From Bartonella sp. A05 (GTDB taxonomy: Bacteria; Pseudomonadota; Alphaproteobacteria; Rhizobiales; Rhizobiaceae), in assembly GCF_026930145.1 (NCBI RefSeq), contig NZ_JANHOJ010000001.1, forward strand, positions 434,001 to 498,000: 64,000 nt of DNA, in the 5' to 3' direction. The notes under the pieces are model-generated. The model saw only the letters and a list, made by a program, of their open reading frames with translations, had not been told where the DNA came from and did no database searches. The translations under genes were made by a program, and so were the position numbers. Shown in pieces: positions 31,850 through 41,441 of this stretch (the stretch's first letter is position 1; the number at the start of each line of letters is the position of its first letter).

Positions 31850-32139
31850 ATCTTAATTTACTCCCTTTGTGACCAATAGTCATACCAAAAAAGAGGCTGA
31901 AAGTAGAACCTTCCTTCAACCAAGCACATTGCATCAATTTATCAAGCATAAAAGCTGCATACTCTTATATTCAGTAAAAAACACCCTTTTTCGCAATGAA
32001 GAACAAGGGCAAAATACTTAAAAGAACGATTGTGCTAGCAAATCGTTAACATAAAAAATCAAAAAAAACAATCATTCTGCTTGAAATTTTTTATTTCTAC
32101 ATAATATGAGCTGAGCTTTTTAAGAGGCATATTGCGTTA

Positions 32140-32478
32140 TTACTCATCACTTCCGGGATTTTCTGAAAAATACTTTTCTAGTTTATTAGGAATACCATCC
32201 ATTTCTTTAGCTTGTGGAAGAGGGTCTTTTGGGGTTGTTAAATTAGGCCATTTTGTCGCGTATTTCAGATTCAATTCCAGCCATTCTTCCAGTCCTGGTT
32301 CCGTATCAGGCTTAATAGCTTCAGCTGGACATTCTGGCTCGCATACACCACAATCGATACATTCATCAGGGTGAATGACGAGCATATTTTCACCTTCATA
32401 AAAACAATCCACAGGGCAGACTGCAACACAATCGGTATATTTGCAGTGAATGCAATTGTCGGTTACAACATAGGCCAA
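32140..32478 (-). CDS. fdxA: 7Fe ferredoxin FdxA
   Basis: This 112-residue ferredoxin carries one [3Fe-4S] and one [4Fe-4S] cluster site: [14 protein letters not shown] near the N-terminus and [12 protein letters not shown] around residue 40, followed by the long C-terminal extension typical of FdxA. It transfers electrons in the cytoplasm; partners are unknown. The start is TTG 32478 behind GGAG, giving MAYVVTDNC. In Rhizobiales an S4-domain gene usually sits between the helicase and fdxA; only 54 nt separate them here, so that gene is missing. Confidence 0.94.
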   Translation of the reverse strand: MAYVVTDNCIHCKYTDCVAVCPVDCFYEGENMLVIHPDECIDCGVCEPECPAEAIKPDTEPGLEEWLELNLKYATKWPNLTTPKDPLPQAKEMDGIPNKLEKYFSENPGSDE

Positions 32479-32532
32479 GATTGAACTCCATTTTTCTTTT
32501 TATGACCTTTGGAAGGAATACAGCGTATGCCC

Positions 32533-34068
32533 TTATCCATTTTTAAGTTGGTCGCGGAGTGCTGCCAATTTTGCAAAAGGCGAATCGGGATCAAGACGTT
32601 TTCGTGTTTGAGAGGAGAGGGTATTTGGGCGATTGATATATGTTTTATTGCCTTTATGGGAACGTTTGACATGTGATGGTTCTTTGAAAGCAGCCTCATC
32701 ACGTGTGTTAAACTCTTTTTTGAATGTTTTTCTATGTTTATTTTGCGACATTTGTCTGGATTCACCGCGGGCTCTATGAGAGCTGTGATGGTGTTGGTGA
32801 TTATAACGCCACAATAAAACAATTTTCTCTTTTGTTGTTGCGATAGGCTTTTGTACGGAAAAATCGCCAACGGGTTCTGCGGCCGGTAAACAATTTTCTG
32901 CACAAGAGTTTTCTTCAAAAGAAGCGGTTGAAACCATATGTTTTTTTTGTACCACTTCTGATCCTTGCATTGCTTGCCATTGATCTCCGATACATTCTGC
33001 TTCAGGATAGTTTTGTTCTGTCATGTTCTCAGAGTTGGAGGATTTCTCTTGTGTGAGGGTCTGTTCAAGTCTAGCATTTTCAAGTCCAGCGCTACTAATG
33101 GGCTGAGATTGATAGCCAAGCCCTTTGAGAATTTCTTCCATATCAGTTCCATTGGCACCAAGGATAGACATCATCGTTGGCGTGACAAAAAAACTCTTGC
33201 CATCGTAAGCGCCATCAGGTTTAGGTTGCATTTCAGGTTTCCAATTCAGTGCAGGGCGGATGAGGTTGGCAAGACGTTCTAAAATATCAATGCGCACAGC
33301 ACGCCGTCCTAGGACTTGATAACCTGCTAACTGATAAAATTTTTGATTATATGTTGGATCAACAACCAATGAGGTACGCCCAGCAACTAGAGCTGCCAAT
33401 ATTTCATTCAAACCGCTTTGGTTACTATTCTCATTTTGAAGTCTCCAGAGGAGTGTAATTGCTTGTGCTGGAATTGGTTTAAGCATCGCAATAACGTAGA
33501 TATGAAAAGCTCCAAAGCGCACACCTAAACGCCGGAGCACTGCTCGGGATTCTTGGTCAAGGTTTTTAACTGTTTCAGCCACTTTTCGACGTGGCAAAAC
33601 ACCCAAAGAGTTTACAAGCTGTAAAGCGAGACTACGTGTTGTATCTGTTAAAGTATCGGCATTACACAAATCAAATAGCGGTTTTAAAGCTGTTTCAAAA
33701 TGAAAAATGACAAAACGCTCTAACCGTGCCATGACCTTATCACGGGCTTCTCCAGTTAATTGGGCATCTGCGAAAAGAATGGGTTTGGGTTTTAAAATGT
33801 CTTCCGTTGGAACAAGTTGCCCCACTGGTTGGCCAATCCAGCGTACAAGGCCGTCAGAACTGAGTGTAAAATCTCCATTAGCAGCAGCGCAAAAACGCGC
33901 TGCACGTTTGGCAAAGGCGCTTACCAAATTGTCGTTATCCGTTAAACTCTGTGTATCCGTTTCTTGACCGGTTATGTTCTTATTTGTGTAAAAACGAAAT
34001 CCTTCAAATCTACCATTTCCATGTTTTTCAATAAGAATATCATCCTGTTGAATAATTTCACTATCCAT
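32533..34068 (-). CDS. Orphan C-terminal half of an MgpS-type helicase
   Basis: This 511-residue protein matches, from memory, the C-terminal half of the rhizobial MgpS/SUV3-like DNA/RNA helicase: FTLSSDGLVRWIGQPVGQL, PILFADAQLTGEARDKVMAR, LRRLGVRFGAFHIYV and the terminal DPDSPFAKLAALRDQLKNG. Full-length relatives have about 1,000 residues with helicase motifs in the N-terminal half. None of those motifs (P-loop, DExx box) appears in this protein or in the 550 nt upstream. The frame is intact, has an ATG with AGAAAG upstream, and a Lys/Arg-rich region near residues 425-490, so it may be expressed as a motor-less nucleic-acid-binding protein. Confidence 0.75.
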   Translation of the reverse strand: MDSEIIQQDDILIEKHGNGRFEGFRFYTNKNITGQETDTQSLTDNDNLVSAFAKRAARFCAAANGDFTLSSDGLVRWIGQPVGQLVPTEDILKPKPILFADAQLTGEARDKVMARLERFVIFHFETALKPLFDLCNADTLTDTTRSLALQLVNSLGVLPRRKVAETVKNLDQESRAVLRRLGVRFGAFHIYVIAMLKPIPAQAITLLWRLQNENSNQSGLNEILAALVAGRTSLVVDPTYNQKFYQLAGYQVLGRRAVRIDILERLANLIRPALNWKPEMQPKPDGAYDGKSFFVTPTMMSILGANGTDMEEILKGLGYQSQPISSAGLENARLEQTLTQEKSSNSENMTEQNYPEAECIGDQWQAMQGSEVVQKKHMVSTASFEENSCAENCLPAAEPVGDFSVQKPIATTKEKIVLLWRYNHQHHHSSHRARGESRQMSQNKHRKTFKKEFNTRDEAAFKEPSHVKRSHKGNKTYINRPNTLSSQTRKRLDPDSPFAKLAALRDQLKNG

Positions 34069-34625
34069 GATCGTTTTCTTTCTTAGCGCCTTATGGGTAA
34101 AAGATTACTTTTGACAATACCGTATCCACATTGTTTCTTTAGCATGTTTGTTGCACTTTCTTCAATCATCCTGATGCTCTTTAATAGCCCTTGAGAGCAT
34201 TTTGATTTTGAGCGTTTCTTTTTTGCATCATTTAGCATGAACTCTGAACGTATCTGCGTATTTGTATATGCAATCTATGATTGTATCAGAAAGCCTTGAA
34301 TATAAAAAGTTAGCTGGCGGCGCACAAAACAAAATTCATTCTGCTTTTGATTTTATTTTTTCTGCTTAACGTCGTCAAGACGTGAGAATGTAGCATTTTC
34401 AACTGTTCCTTGGAGTAAAATCATCTTTCTATTAGCGGTTTATCAAGCCAGTTCGCTCCTTAAGACAAGAAGTTTTAAGGTTATCACAAAAAAAACAATT
34501 GCGATTATAAAAATACACGTTAAAGTAGTGATTCTTTAAAGTACAATTTTTACGTTCTTTTTTGCAGAAGAATGGTGATGTGGTTGTCAAGTCAACTTTA
34601 AAATTTTAATCGCAAGAGGTTGTGT
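34069..34625. other. Divergent intergenic region between helicase remnant and rpoH
   Basis: These 557 nt separate two divergent genes and should carry both promoters. I see no helicase motif in any frame that would restore the missing N-terminal half of the neighbour, and no other gene. The rpoH ribosome-binding site AAGAGGT is at 34614-34620. Confidence 0.5.
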
Positions 34626-35537
34626 ATGGGTACTCTTTCAAGTGCTGTTTATAAAAGCAGTAAAAATTATAGCGATGCTGATAAAAGCTTGGGAAGGAAT
34701 ATGATGCGTTCTGCGATGCAGGCGCCTTATCTTGAACGACAAAAGGAGCATGATTTAGCTCTGCGGTGGAAAGATAAACGCGATGATGATGCTATGCATC
34801 AAATTGCAGCGGCTCATATGCGTTTGGTTATTTCAATTGCGAACCGTTTTAAACGTTTTAAAATGCCGTTAGGGGATTTAGTGCAAGAAGGATATGTGGG
34901 GCTATTGGAGGCAGCTGCGCGTTTCGAGCCTGATCGTGAAGTGCGTTTTTCAACCTATGCAACGTGGTGGATACGTGCTTCTATACAAGATTATATTTTA
35001 CGGAATTGGTCAATCGTTCGAGGTGGAACCAGTTCTTCGCAAAAAGCGCTTTTCTTTAATCTTCGGCGCTTACGGGCTAAATTGGTGCAAGATGATAGCG
35101 CCTTGACAAAGCAAGATGTCTTTCGCACGATTGCTGAAAAGCTTGGTGTTTCAGTTAACGATGTTGAAAAGATGGATTTCCGCTTTTCGGGTTCTGATAA
35201 TTCATTGAGTGTTTCTGTTTCTGAGAGTGGTGAAAATACAATTGCCAAAATGGATGCTTTAGTGGATGAAAATCCTCTGCCTGATGCTTTAATTGAGCAA
35301 GTGATTGATGGTCAACGGCGGACACAATGGCTTTACGATGCTTTACAAATTCTTAATGAGCGGGAACTTGAAATTATCCGTTTTCGCCGATTAAATGAAG
35401 AAGGGGCTACTTTAGAGGTTTTGGGTGAAAAGTTAGGAATCTCAAAAGAGCGAGTGCGCCAAATTGAAGCGCGCGCTTTACAAAAATTACGTGCTGCTTT
35501 GCTGACTGCTAATTCAGCAGATGCTTATGAGGTATAA
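34626..35537 (+). CDS. rpoH: RNA polymerase sigma-32 factor
   Basis: This 303-residue sigma-70-family factor has region 2 (LVISIANRFKRFKMPLGDL and YATWWIRASIQDYILRN), the diagnostic RpoH box QKALFFNLRRLR, and a region-4 helix-turn-helix (LEVLGEKLGISKERVRQIEARA). It directs polymerase to heat-shock promoters. Its N-terminal segment MGTLSSAVYKSS is non-canonical. ATG 34626 sits 5 nt after AAGAGGT; a TTG at 34620 is part of that site. Rhizobiales often have two rpoH genes; which paralogue this is cannot be decided from one window. Confidence 0.93.
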   Translation: MGTLSSAVYKSSKNYSDADKSLGRNMMRSAMQAPYLERQKEHDLALRWKDKRDDDAMHQIAAAHMRLVISIANRFKRFKMPLGDLVQEGYVGLLEAAARFEPDREVRFSTYATWWIRASIQDYILRNWSIVRGGTSSSQKALFFNLRRLRAKLVQDDSALTKQDVFRTIAEKLGVSVNDVEKMDFRFSGSDNSLSVSVSESGENTIAKMDALVDENPLPDALIEQVIDGQRRTQWLYDALQILNERELEIIRFRRLNEEGATLEVLGEKLGISKERVRQIEARALQKLRAALLTANSADAYEV

Positions 35538-35610
35538 GTCTTTATCCGTAAAAACCATATAATGGTTTATGTGGAGTTGTATCAGAAGCTGATGATTAAA
35601 AATGTAGCGC

Positions 35611-37143
35611 TTATTCAGCAATAATTTTGACGTGTGTTCCTGCTTGTAAAGTTTGAGCAGGGGAGAGCGCATTAAGAATACGAAATAGTTTTTCTTTATT
35701 CGGTATATCCTGCATTTTGTTTGCAAGGCTTGCAGGGGTTTCTCCTTGTTTAACGCGCACGACACGGATTCTCAAGGGTTTAAGTTTGTTTAATTCCGGC
35801 GATGAAAGCAAATGAAAACTTTGCGTTGTGCTTTTAGCAACAGTATCAAAATTTCTGGAATGATGAGGAGCGGCAGTGATAAAGCGAAAGACACGGTTTT
35901 CGATGGGAATGACCATTACATCAAATTGCCAATGTTCGTTGGTCGCACGGGCATGAGCTGCGGATAAGCCTTGAATGAGGATCGGGCGAACAGAGGATTC
36001 ATCTAGTCCTGCAATCCATCCGCTTTTTAAATAATCGCTTGCAGACATGTTGGCAGGCAGTGGCACTGCATCAAAACGAAGTGCGGTTTTGTCTGGGCCG
36101 CTGGCTAGAACAGCATGGGGTGAATTCTCTATGGTAAAATTATTAGGAATAGAAAAAGCGACACGCAATTGTGGATGGATAAATTGGTTTCCTCTTACAT
36201 AACCGTCACGAAAACTTCCACCAAAAATCATACCATCAATGCTTTTTAAAAAACGATCGCGATTTAAAAAACGATCGTGATCAGTCTTTCCAATGTAAGA
36301 TTGGCTGATTTTACGGGCTTTTTCTATAGCAAGATGAATCCGCTGCGGGGTTGTCGGGTGTGTTGCTAGAAAATCTAACGAAGTATTTTGGGTTCCTGAG
36401 ATATTGTGAAAAGCTCTATAATTTTCCATTGATTGTAGGAAGCGTGGGGAAGCAAACGGATTATATCCGGCTTTGTGGAGCATTTCGATTGCAATAGAGT
36501 CAGCTTGCAGTTCCTGATTGCGTGAAAACTGCGCCATTTTTCGTTTGGTCTCAAGAATGTGTTGGGATTCGGATGTGGAAGGATACAAAAGGTCGTTGGG
36601 CATATGATTTGCCTGCTGTAATGCGACTTTTTGTTGTAGACGCAAAATACCATGATTGGCTGTAAGGTGCGCTATTTCATGGGCTAAAACTGCTGCGACT
36701 TCTGAGGTGTCATTCGCCAATGCCAGCATGCCACGAGTGACATAGATATATCCCCCTGGCAAGGTGAAGGCGTTGACATGTGCCGAGTCTAAGATGGTTA
36801 CATAATAGACTTGGCTGGGATCTTGTGCTGCAGCGGTTAATTTGTCCACAATTTTTGTTAACATGTGTTCAAGTCTTGGATCATTATACGCGCCGCCATA
36901 TATGTCTAAGATGCGCGGATGTTGTTTGGCACCCAATAGGGCATAGGCATCATTGTCACTCATATGTGTGGTGGTTGCAGATGAGCTGAAAGGAAAAGGT
37001 GTCTGGCTCGATGTGAGATTGATGTGACAGGCAGAAAGGAAAGGCATCAGGCTTGCGAGAGTTGCTATACAAATTTGACTGTGGAGAAAGAATTGAGAGC
37101 GAAAAGAAAATATTAATTGAACAAATCTAATGCCTCGAATCAT
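35611..37143 (-). CDS. M48-family zinc metalloprotease lipoprotein
   Basis: This 510-residue protein has an N-terminal hydrophobic signal with a lipobox-like LSAC (Cys39), then a peptidase M48 domain with HEIAH at residues 155-159 and the downstream ELQADSIAIEML third-ligand region. The middle region has no enzyme motif I know, and the C-terminal 50 residues (VVRVKQGETPASLANKM ... LQAGTHVKII) look like a LysM-type peptidoglycan-binding domain. It is probably a periplasmic quality-control protease of the BepA/LoiP type. A short in-frame repeat encodes DRFLNRDRFLK. It is divergent from thiN. Confidence 0.88.
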   Translation of the reverse strand: MIRGIRFVQLIFSFRSQFFLHSQICIATLASLMPFLSACHINLTSSQTPFPFSSSATTTHMSDNDAYALLGAKQHPRILDIYGGAYNDPRLEHMLTKIVDKLTAAAQDPSQVYYVTILDSAHVNAFTLPGGYIYVTRGMLALANDTSEVAAVLAHEIAHLTANHGILRLQQKVALQQANHMPNDLLYPSTSESQHILETKRKMAQFSRNQELQADSIAIEMLHKAGYNPFASPRFLQSMENYRAFHNISGTQNTSLDFLATHPTTPQRIHLAIEKARKISQSYIGKTDHDRFLNRDRFLKSIDGMIFGGSFRDGYVRGNQFIHPQLRVAFSIPNNFTIENSPHAVLASGPDKTALRFDAVPLPANMSASDYLKSGWIAGLDESSVRPILIQGLSAAHARATNEHWQFDVMVIPIENRVFRFITAAPHHSRNFDTVAKSTTQSFHLLSSPELNKLKPLRIRVVRVKQGETPASLANKMQDIPNKEKLFRILNALSPAQTLQAGTHVKIIAE

Positions 37144-37302
37144 TGTACGCCTCTGCTGAGTGTTATTCCTATAAAACGCGGTTTATATCTTTTGATCTTT
37201 TTATATCGAAGGGTTTTTATCGTAAGGGATATTTTAGTTTTTTCATGATTAATAGTTTAATAAGATTGGTGTAAATAATTTTCATGGAAAGCCTAGTATA
37301 TC

Positions 37303-37938
37303 ATGGCAACATTTACAATATTGTTAAATGGAGATGTTTGCGTTACTGATCGTTTACGTTCTCAAATTCGTAAAAGCCGCGTGATTGCAGCCGATGGTGG
37401 GATGCGCCATGCTGCAGCATTGGGTGTGATTCCTGAGCTTTGGTTAGGAGATTTTGATTCTTCTGATCAGAATTTACAGCAAAAATACAGTGATGTCCCC
37501 CGTGCGTGTTTCCCTTCTGATAAAGATGCAACTGATAGCGCATTGGCATGTGAAAAAGCTTTGCAGCAAGGCGCTAAAAAGCTTATTTTATGTGGTGCTT
37601 TTGGAGGCGAAAGGTGCGATCATAGCCTTTCTCATATGACGCAAGCCATTGCAATGGCAGAAAAAGGCATTTCCGTTTTCTTGACCAGTGGAGGCGAAGA
37701 AGGTTGGCCAATTGTTCCAGGGTCTTTCTCCTGTAATTTGCCTGATGATTGTCTTTTTAGCATTATTGGGTTTTCTGATTTGCACGGGTTAACAATGTCA
37801 GGTGTAAAATGGCCATTATCACGGAAAAATGTGCCTTTTGGATCTTCTTTAACGCTTTCTAACCGCGCTTGTGGAACCTTTTACTGTGATTTATATTCTG
37901 GAAAAGCTATGTTATTAGCATCTATACCTATTCTATAG
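37303..37938 (+). CDS. thiN: Thiamine pyrophosphokinase
   Basis: This 211-residue kinase makes thiamine diphosphate from thiamine and ATP. Motifs are VIAADGGMRHAAALGVIP, the catalytic GDFDSSD, DKDATDSALA and GAFGGERCDHSL; the C-terminal thiamine-binding beta domain includes LHGLTMSGVKWPL and LSNRACGTF. It allows use of imported thiamine. It precedes a lipoprotein gene by about 100 nt. Confidence 0.92.
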   Translation: MATFTILLNGDVCVTDRLRSQIRKSRVIAADGGMRHAAALGVIPELWLGDFDSSDQNLQQKYSDVPRACFPSDKDATDSALACEKALQQGAKKLILCGAFGGERCDHSLSHMTQAIAMAEKGISVFLTSGGEEGWPIVPGSFSCNLPDDCLFSIIGFSDLHGLTMSGVKWPLSRKNVPFGSSLTLSNRACGTFYCDLYSGKAMLLASIPIL

Positions 37939-38037
37939 ATCTCTTCTGGTCTATAAAAATTAGGAGGAAGAGTAAAAATGTAAATGATGGTGCAGTTGAT
38001 GCGCCTTTATTTTGACTTTAAAAAAGAGGGACTGAGT

Positions 38038-38499
38038 ATGTTAAAATCAATTTTTACAATGACTGCTATTTCAGTTGTTGGTCTGAGTTTAGTGGCTTGT
38101 ACTGCTAGTGAACAGACCGTTGCAGACTATGGTGTTGGTGGTGCGGCGCTGGGTGCTGTAGCAGGAACAGTGGCTACCGGAGGAACTGCTGAAGGTGCAA
38201 GAAGAGGGGCAGCAGTTGGTGCTATTGCAGGTACAGTAACAGGTGTTGCTGCAGCGCAAAGAAAAGCTCAAGAGCATGCTCCTATAGTTATGCAGCAAGC
38301 TCCTTCTTCCATGATGGTTCAGCAAACGCTGCCCCCTCATACGGTTGTGCAGCAACCAGCATTATGTACCTACCAGGATAGAAGAGGTAGATTGTATCAA
38401 GCACCTTGTCCTCAACCGGTTTCACCACACAAGTTATGCACCTTTACTGATGGAACAGGTAAGCTTTTTCAGGCACCTTGTCATAGCCACCCACGCTGA
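38038..38499 (+). CDS. Glycine-zipper lipoprotein
   Basis: This 153-residue protein has a lipoprotein signal (SVVGLSLVAC, lipid-linked Cys), then an Ala/Gly-rich glycine-zipper region (GVGGAALGAVAGTVATGG and GAAVGAIAGTVTGVAAAQ), a Gln/Pro-rich stretch and two related Cys-containing C-terminal motifs (LCTYQDRRGRLYQAPCPQP and LCTFTDGTGKLFQAPC). Similar proteins occur in the envelope of alphaproteobacteria without known function. ATG 38038 has GAGGGA upstream and is preferred to ATG 37984. The stop overlaps the next start in TGATG. Confidence 0.8.
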   Translation: MLKSIFTMTAISVVGLSLVACTASEQTVADYGVGGAALGAVAGTVATGGTAEGARRGAAVGAIAGTVTGVAAAQRKAQEHAPIVMQQAPSSMMVQQTLPPHTVVQQPALCTYQDRRGRLYQAPCPQPVSPHKLCTFTDGTGKLFQAPCHSHPR

Positions 38500-40322
38500 T
38501 GACAGTTCCACTTCTGCGGCTTGATCGTATTGTCTTAACTTTTGGGGCAACAGCTTTGCTCAACGAGGCATGCTTATGTGTTGGGCAAGGTGAGCGTATC
38601 GCGCTTGTTGGCCGTAATGGATGTGGAAAATCAACGCTGTTAAAAATTGCAGCGGGAATATTAGAGCCGAGTGGAGGCGAAATCTTTCGTCACCCTCGGA
38701 CGACTGTGCATTATGTATCTCAAAATCCGGATTGTTTAGAATTTGATGATATGAATGCGTATGTAGAATCTAGCTTAAATGCTACGCATGATATCCAATG
38801 GGTCAAAACACTCTTTAGAACTCTTGGCTTTTCAGGCAATGAAAAGCTGTCAACGCTTTCTGGTGGAGAAAGGCGGCGTGCCTCATTGTTGCGGGCGATT
38901 GCAGCGCAGCCAGATGTTCTTTTATTGGATGAACCAACCAATCATCTTGATTTACCAAATATTGAGTGGCTTGAAGGCATTTTGTGTTCTCTGCGTTCAG
39001 CAATTGTAGTAATTTCGCACGATAGACGTTTTTTAGAAACAGTGACACAGTCAACGGTATGGCTGGATCGTGGGGTTACCAAAAGACTTGAAAAGCGTTT
39101 CTCTGAGTTTGAACGTTGGCGCGATAAGGTGCTCGAAGAAGAAGCGCTCGATCAGCATAAATTGGGTCGTCAGATTAAGCGTGAAGAGGACTGGTTGCGT
39201 TATGGAGTAACAGCGCGACGTAAACGTAATGTGCGGCGTTTAGATGCATTAAAAGAACTGCGGAAGCAGCATAAAACCTATGCAGGACCACAGGGAAAAG
39301 CGCTTTTAGTAGCCTCTAAAAGTCACAATTCTGGTCAGTTGGTTCTTGAAGCCAAAAAGGTTTCAAAGTGTTATGGTGATCGTGTCATTATTAAAGATTT
39401 TTCCTTGCGTATTCAACGTGGAGATAGGATCGGTCTTATTGGTCCCAATGGTGTCGGGAAAACAACATTGCTCTCAGTCTTGATTGGTCAGGAGTTGGCA
39501 GACCATGGAGTGATTAAGCATGGGCATAATTTAGCCATGGCATTTCTCGATCAGCAACGCATTTTAAATGAAGAAGAAACCGTAGCGTGTTATTTAACAA
39601 GTGGGCGGGGTGAGACTTTGCTTATCAATGGGCAAGAACGGCATGTTGTTTCTTATATGAAGGATTTTTTGTTTTTGCCAGAACAAGCCCGTACGCCTCT
39701 TAAGAAATTATCTGGCGGCGAAAAAGCCCGTTTAATGTTAGCACGGCTTTTATCTCGACCTGCAAACTTTTTGATTTTAGATGAGCCAACCAATGATCTG
39801 GATATAGAAACATTGGATTTACTGCAAGAATTTATTGCTGATTTTGCAGGAACAGTGCTGTTGGTCAGCCACGACAGGGATTTTTTAGATAGGACAGTCA
39901 CCCATATGCTGGTGCCCCAAGGTGATGGAAAATGGGTTCTGTACGCTGGCGGTTATAGTGATATGATGGCGCAAAGAAAGAACATTGAACTTCCACAGCG
40001 TAAAGAACTGCCAAAGTCTACGGCACGTAACGATACAAAACCAACATCTTTGCGCCCTCAAACAATGACGCGCAAATTATCTTATAAGCAGGTTTATGCG
40101 CTGGAAAAATTGCCTGAGCAAATCACTGTGTTGCAGGGCGAGATTAGAAAAATCGAAGAAGAATTATGTGACCCAACGCTTTATGGCTTTGATAAAGACC
40201 GTTTTGGTCGTTTATCAACAGTGCTTGCAGAAAAGCAAAAAATATGTGCGCAAAAAGAAGAAGAATGGTTAGCACTTGAGCTTTTGCGCGAAGAAATAGA
40301 GAAAGAACAGCGTTCTCGTTAA
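38499..40322 (+). CDS. uup: ABC-F ATPase, Uup type
   Basis: This 607-residue protein has two ATPase domains (Walker A VGRNGCGKST and GPNGVGKTT, signatures LSGGERRR and LSGGEKAR, Walker B VLLLDEPTNHLDL and FLILDEPTNDLDI) and no membrane helices. A charged linker joins them, and a C-terminal coiled coil (KLPEQITVLQGEIRKIEEEL onward) is typical of Uup. ABC-F proteins act on ribosomes or, for Uup, in ribosome assembly and genome stability. It starts within the TGATG junction with the lipoprotein gene, so the two are co-translated. Confidence 0.9.
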   Translation: MTVPLLRLDRIVLTFGATALLNEACLCVGQGERIALVGRNGCGKSTLLKIAAGILEPSGGEIFRHPRTTVHYVSQNPDCLEFDDMNAYVESSLNATHDIQWVKTLFRTLGFSGNEKLSTLSGGERRRASLLRAIAAQPDVLLLDEPTNHLDLPNIEWLEGILCSLRSAIVVISHDRRFLETVTQSTVWLDRGVTKRLEKRFSEFERWRDKVLEEEALDQHKLGRQIKREEDWLRYGVTARRKRNVRRLDALKELRKQHKTYAGPQGKALLVASKSHNSGQLVLEAKKVSKCYGDRVIIKDFSLRIQRGDRIGLIGPNGVGKTTLLSVLIGQELADHGVIKHGHNLAMAFLDQQRILNEEETVACYLTSGRGETLLINGQERHVVSYMKDFLFLPEQARTPLKKLSGGEKARLMLARLLSRPANFLILDEPTNDLDIETLDLLQEFIADFAGTVLLVSHDRDFLDRTVTHMLVPQGDGKWVLYAGGYSDMMAQRKNIELPQRKELPKSTARNDTKPTSLRPQTMTRKLSYKQVYALEKLPEQITVLQGEIRKIEEELCDPTLYGFDKDRFGRLSTVLAEKQKICAQKEEEWLALELLREEIEKEQRSR

Positions 40323-40386
40323 TTCACGCAGTATATTCACTCAGTATATTATTGTCTTGTTCGCTAACATCACGTGTATTCTCGTG

Positions 40387-40644
40387 TTAATTCATACCGA
40401 GTGCATTTTTGTAAAGTTGGATGATTGCTTCTTCTTCAAGTCGTTCATGATCTTCTTTTTTACGTAGTCGTATAATGCTACGCACAGCTTTGCTATCAAA
40501 ACCAGATCCTTTAAGCTCAGTATAAACGTCTTTAATATCCTCAGAAATGGTTTTTTTTTCTTCTTCTAATCGTTCGATGCGTTCGATAAAAGAACGCAAT
40601 TGGTTGACTGATATAGCTTGTGTTTGCTCTGTTATATCGCTCAT
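40387..40644 (-). CDS. gapR: GapR-family nucleoid-associated protein (DUF2312)
   Basis: This 85-residue protein matches DUF2312: [37 protein letters not shown] and [21 protein letters not shown]. The Caulobacter member GapR encircles overtwisted DNA as a tetramer and helps topoisomerases ahead of polymerases and forks. Start ATG 40644 gives the normal size; the frame continues upstream to 40740 without homology. It converges on uup. Confidence 0.92.
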   Translation of the reverse strand: MSDITEQTQAISVNQLRSFIERIERLEEEKKTISEDIKDVYTELKGSGFDSKAVRSIIRLRKKEDHERLEEEAIIQLYKNALGMN

Positions 40645-40955
40645 GGTATTTTCTCCGAATCGTATGTTTTTTTTGGGCTTGTTTGATAATAAGCCACTGT
40701 TTGCGTGCCTGAAAAAGAGCAAAAGTGAAGCATTGTGCATTTTTTTACAAGCTGATTTTAACTAATTTGTATAAACAATTTGTATAAAGCAAGGTGTATC
40801 CATTGATAAAATGACAATAAGAGACAGAAAAAAATATGATATTAAATGGCATATGCTTATATGCTAATAGGTGTGTACTTGAATGTGTTTTTGGAAAGAT
40901 AAAAAAGGGATGTATGTTTTTTTTAGGTTTTTGTCGTAAGATAGGGCTTATGGTT
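40645..40955. other. Intergenic region between gapR and the DUF1036 gene
   Basis: This divergent region should contain promoters for both neighbours. A frame in phase with the downstream gene runs from 40836 with starts at 40836, 40914 and 40950, but the encoded extension has no recognisable content. Nothing else is visible. Confidence 0.4.
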
Positions 40956-41441
40956 ATGAAAAAACAGGAAGGAACATTTCAGAGAAGGTTTAGGGTTTTT
41001 CTGCTCAGTATTTTTCTTTTATTTTTTGCAGCTGGTTTTGCACGGGCTGACTTTCGTGTTTGTAATATGACTCAAGAGTCTGTTGGTGTTGCTCTTGGTT
41101 ACCGTACGCCTTCAGGCTGGGTTAGTGAGGGGTGGTGGGTTATCCCCGTTACAGAGTGTAAAACCCTCCTTGAGGAGCCTCTTACATCGCGATTTTATTA
41201 TTTTTATGCAGAAGATGCTCAGAAAAAAGGTGGCTGGCCAGGCACTGTGACTATGTGTGTAAAAGATAGCCAATTTACGATTAAAGGGGTTCATGATTGT
41301 TTTGCAAGAGGGTTTCAAAGGGCTGGATTTCAAGAAATTGATACAGGGAATCAAACCAGTTGGATGGTACAGCTGACGGATATGTCTTCGCTTAGTGATG
41401 CGGTTCTGAACGCTCCTTCATTGTCAGGGGTTTCTCCATGA
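40956..41441 (+). CDS. Secreted DUF1036 protein
   Basis: This protein has about 161 residues: a basic N-terminus, a hydrophobic signal (FLLSIFLLFFAAGFARA, likely cleavage before DFRVC) and one DUF1036 domain (VCNMTQESVGVALGYRTPSGWVSEGWW, split in the sequence, then FYYFYAEDAQKKGGWPG). The four Cys of the domain suggest periplasmic disulfides. The function is unknown. ATG 40956 has AGGG 9 nt upstream; 40950 and 40914 are alternatives. The stop overlaps pyk by 4 nt (ATGA). Confidence 0.82.
   Translation: MKKQEGTFQRRFRVFLLSIFLLFFAAGFARADFRVCNMTQESVGVALGYRTPSGWVSEGWWVIPVTECKTLLEEPLTSRFYYFYAEDAQKKGGWPGTVTMCVKDSQFTIKGVHDCFARGFQRAGFQEIDTGNQTSWMVQLTDMSSLSDAVLNAPSLSGVSP

Noticed and set aside
32463-32918. 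151-codon minus-strand frame near fdxA, considered as the missing S4-domain gene
   Set aside because: It overlaps the helicase-remnant gene in another frame and shows no S4 motif; it is a shadow.
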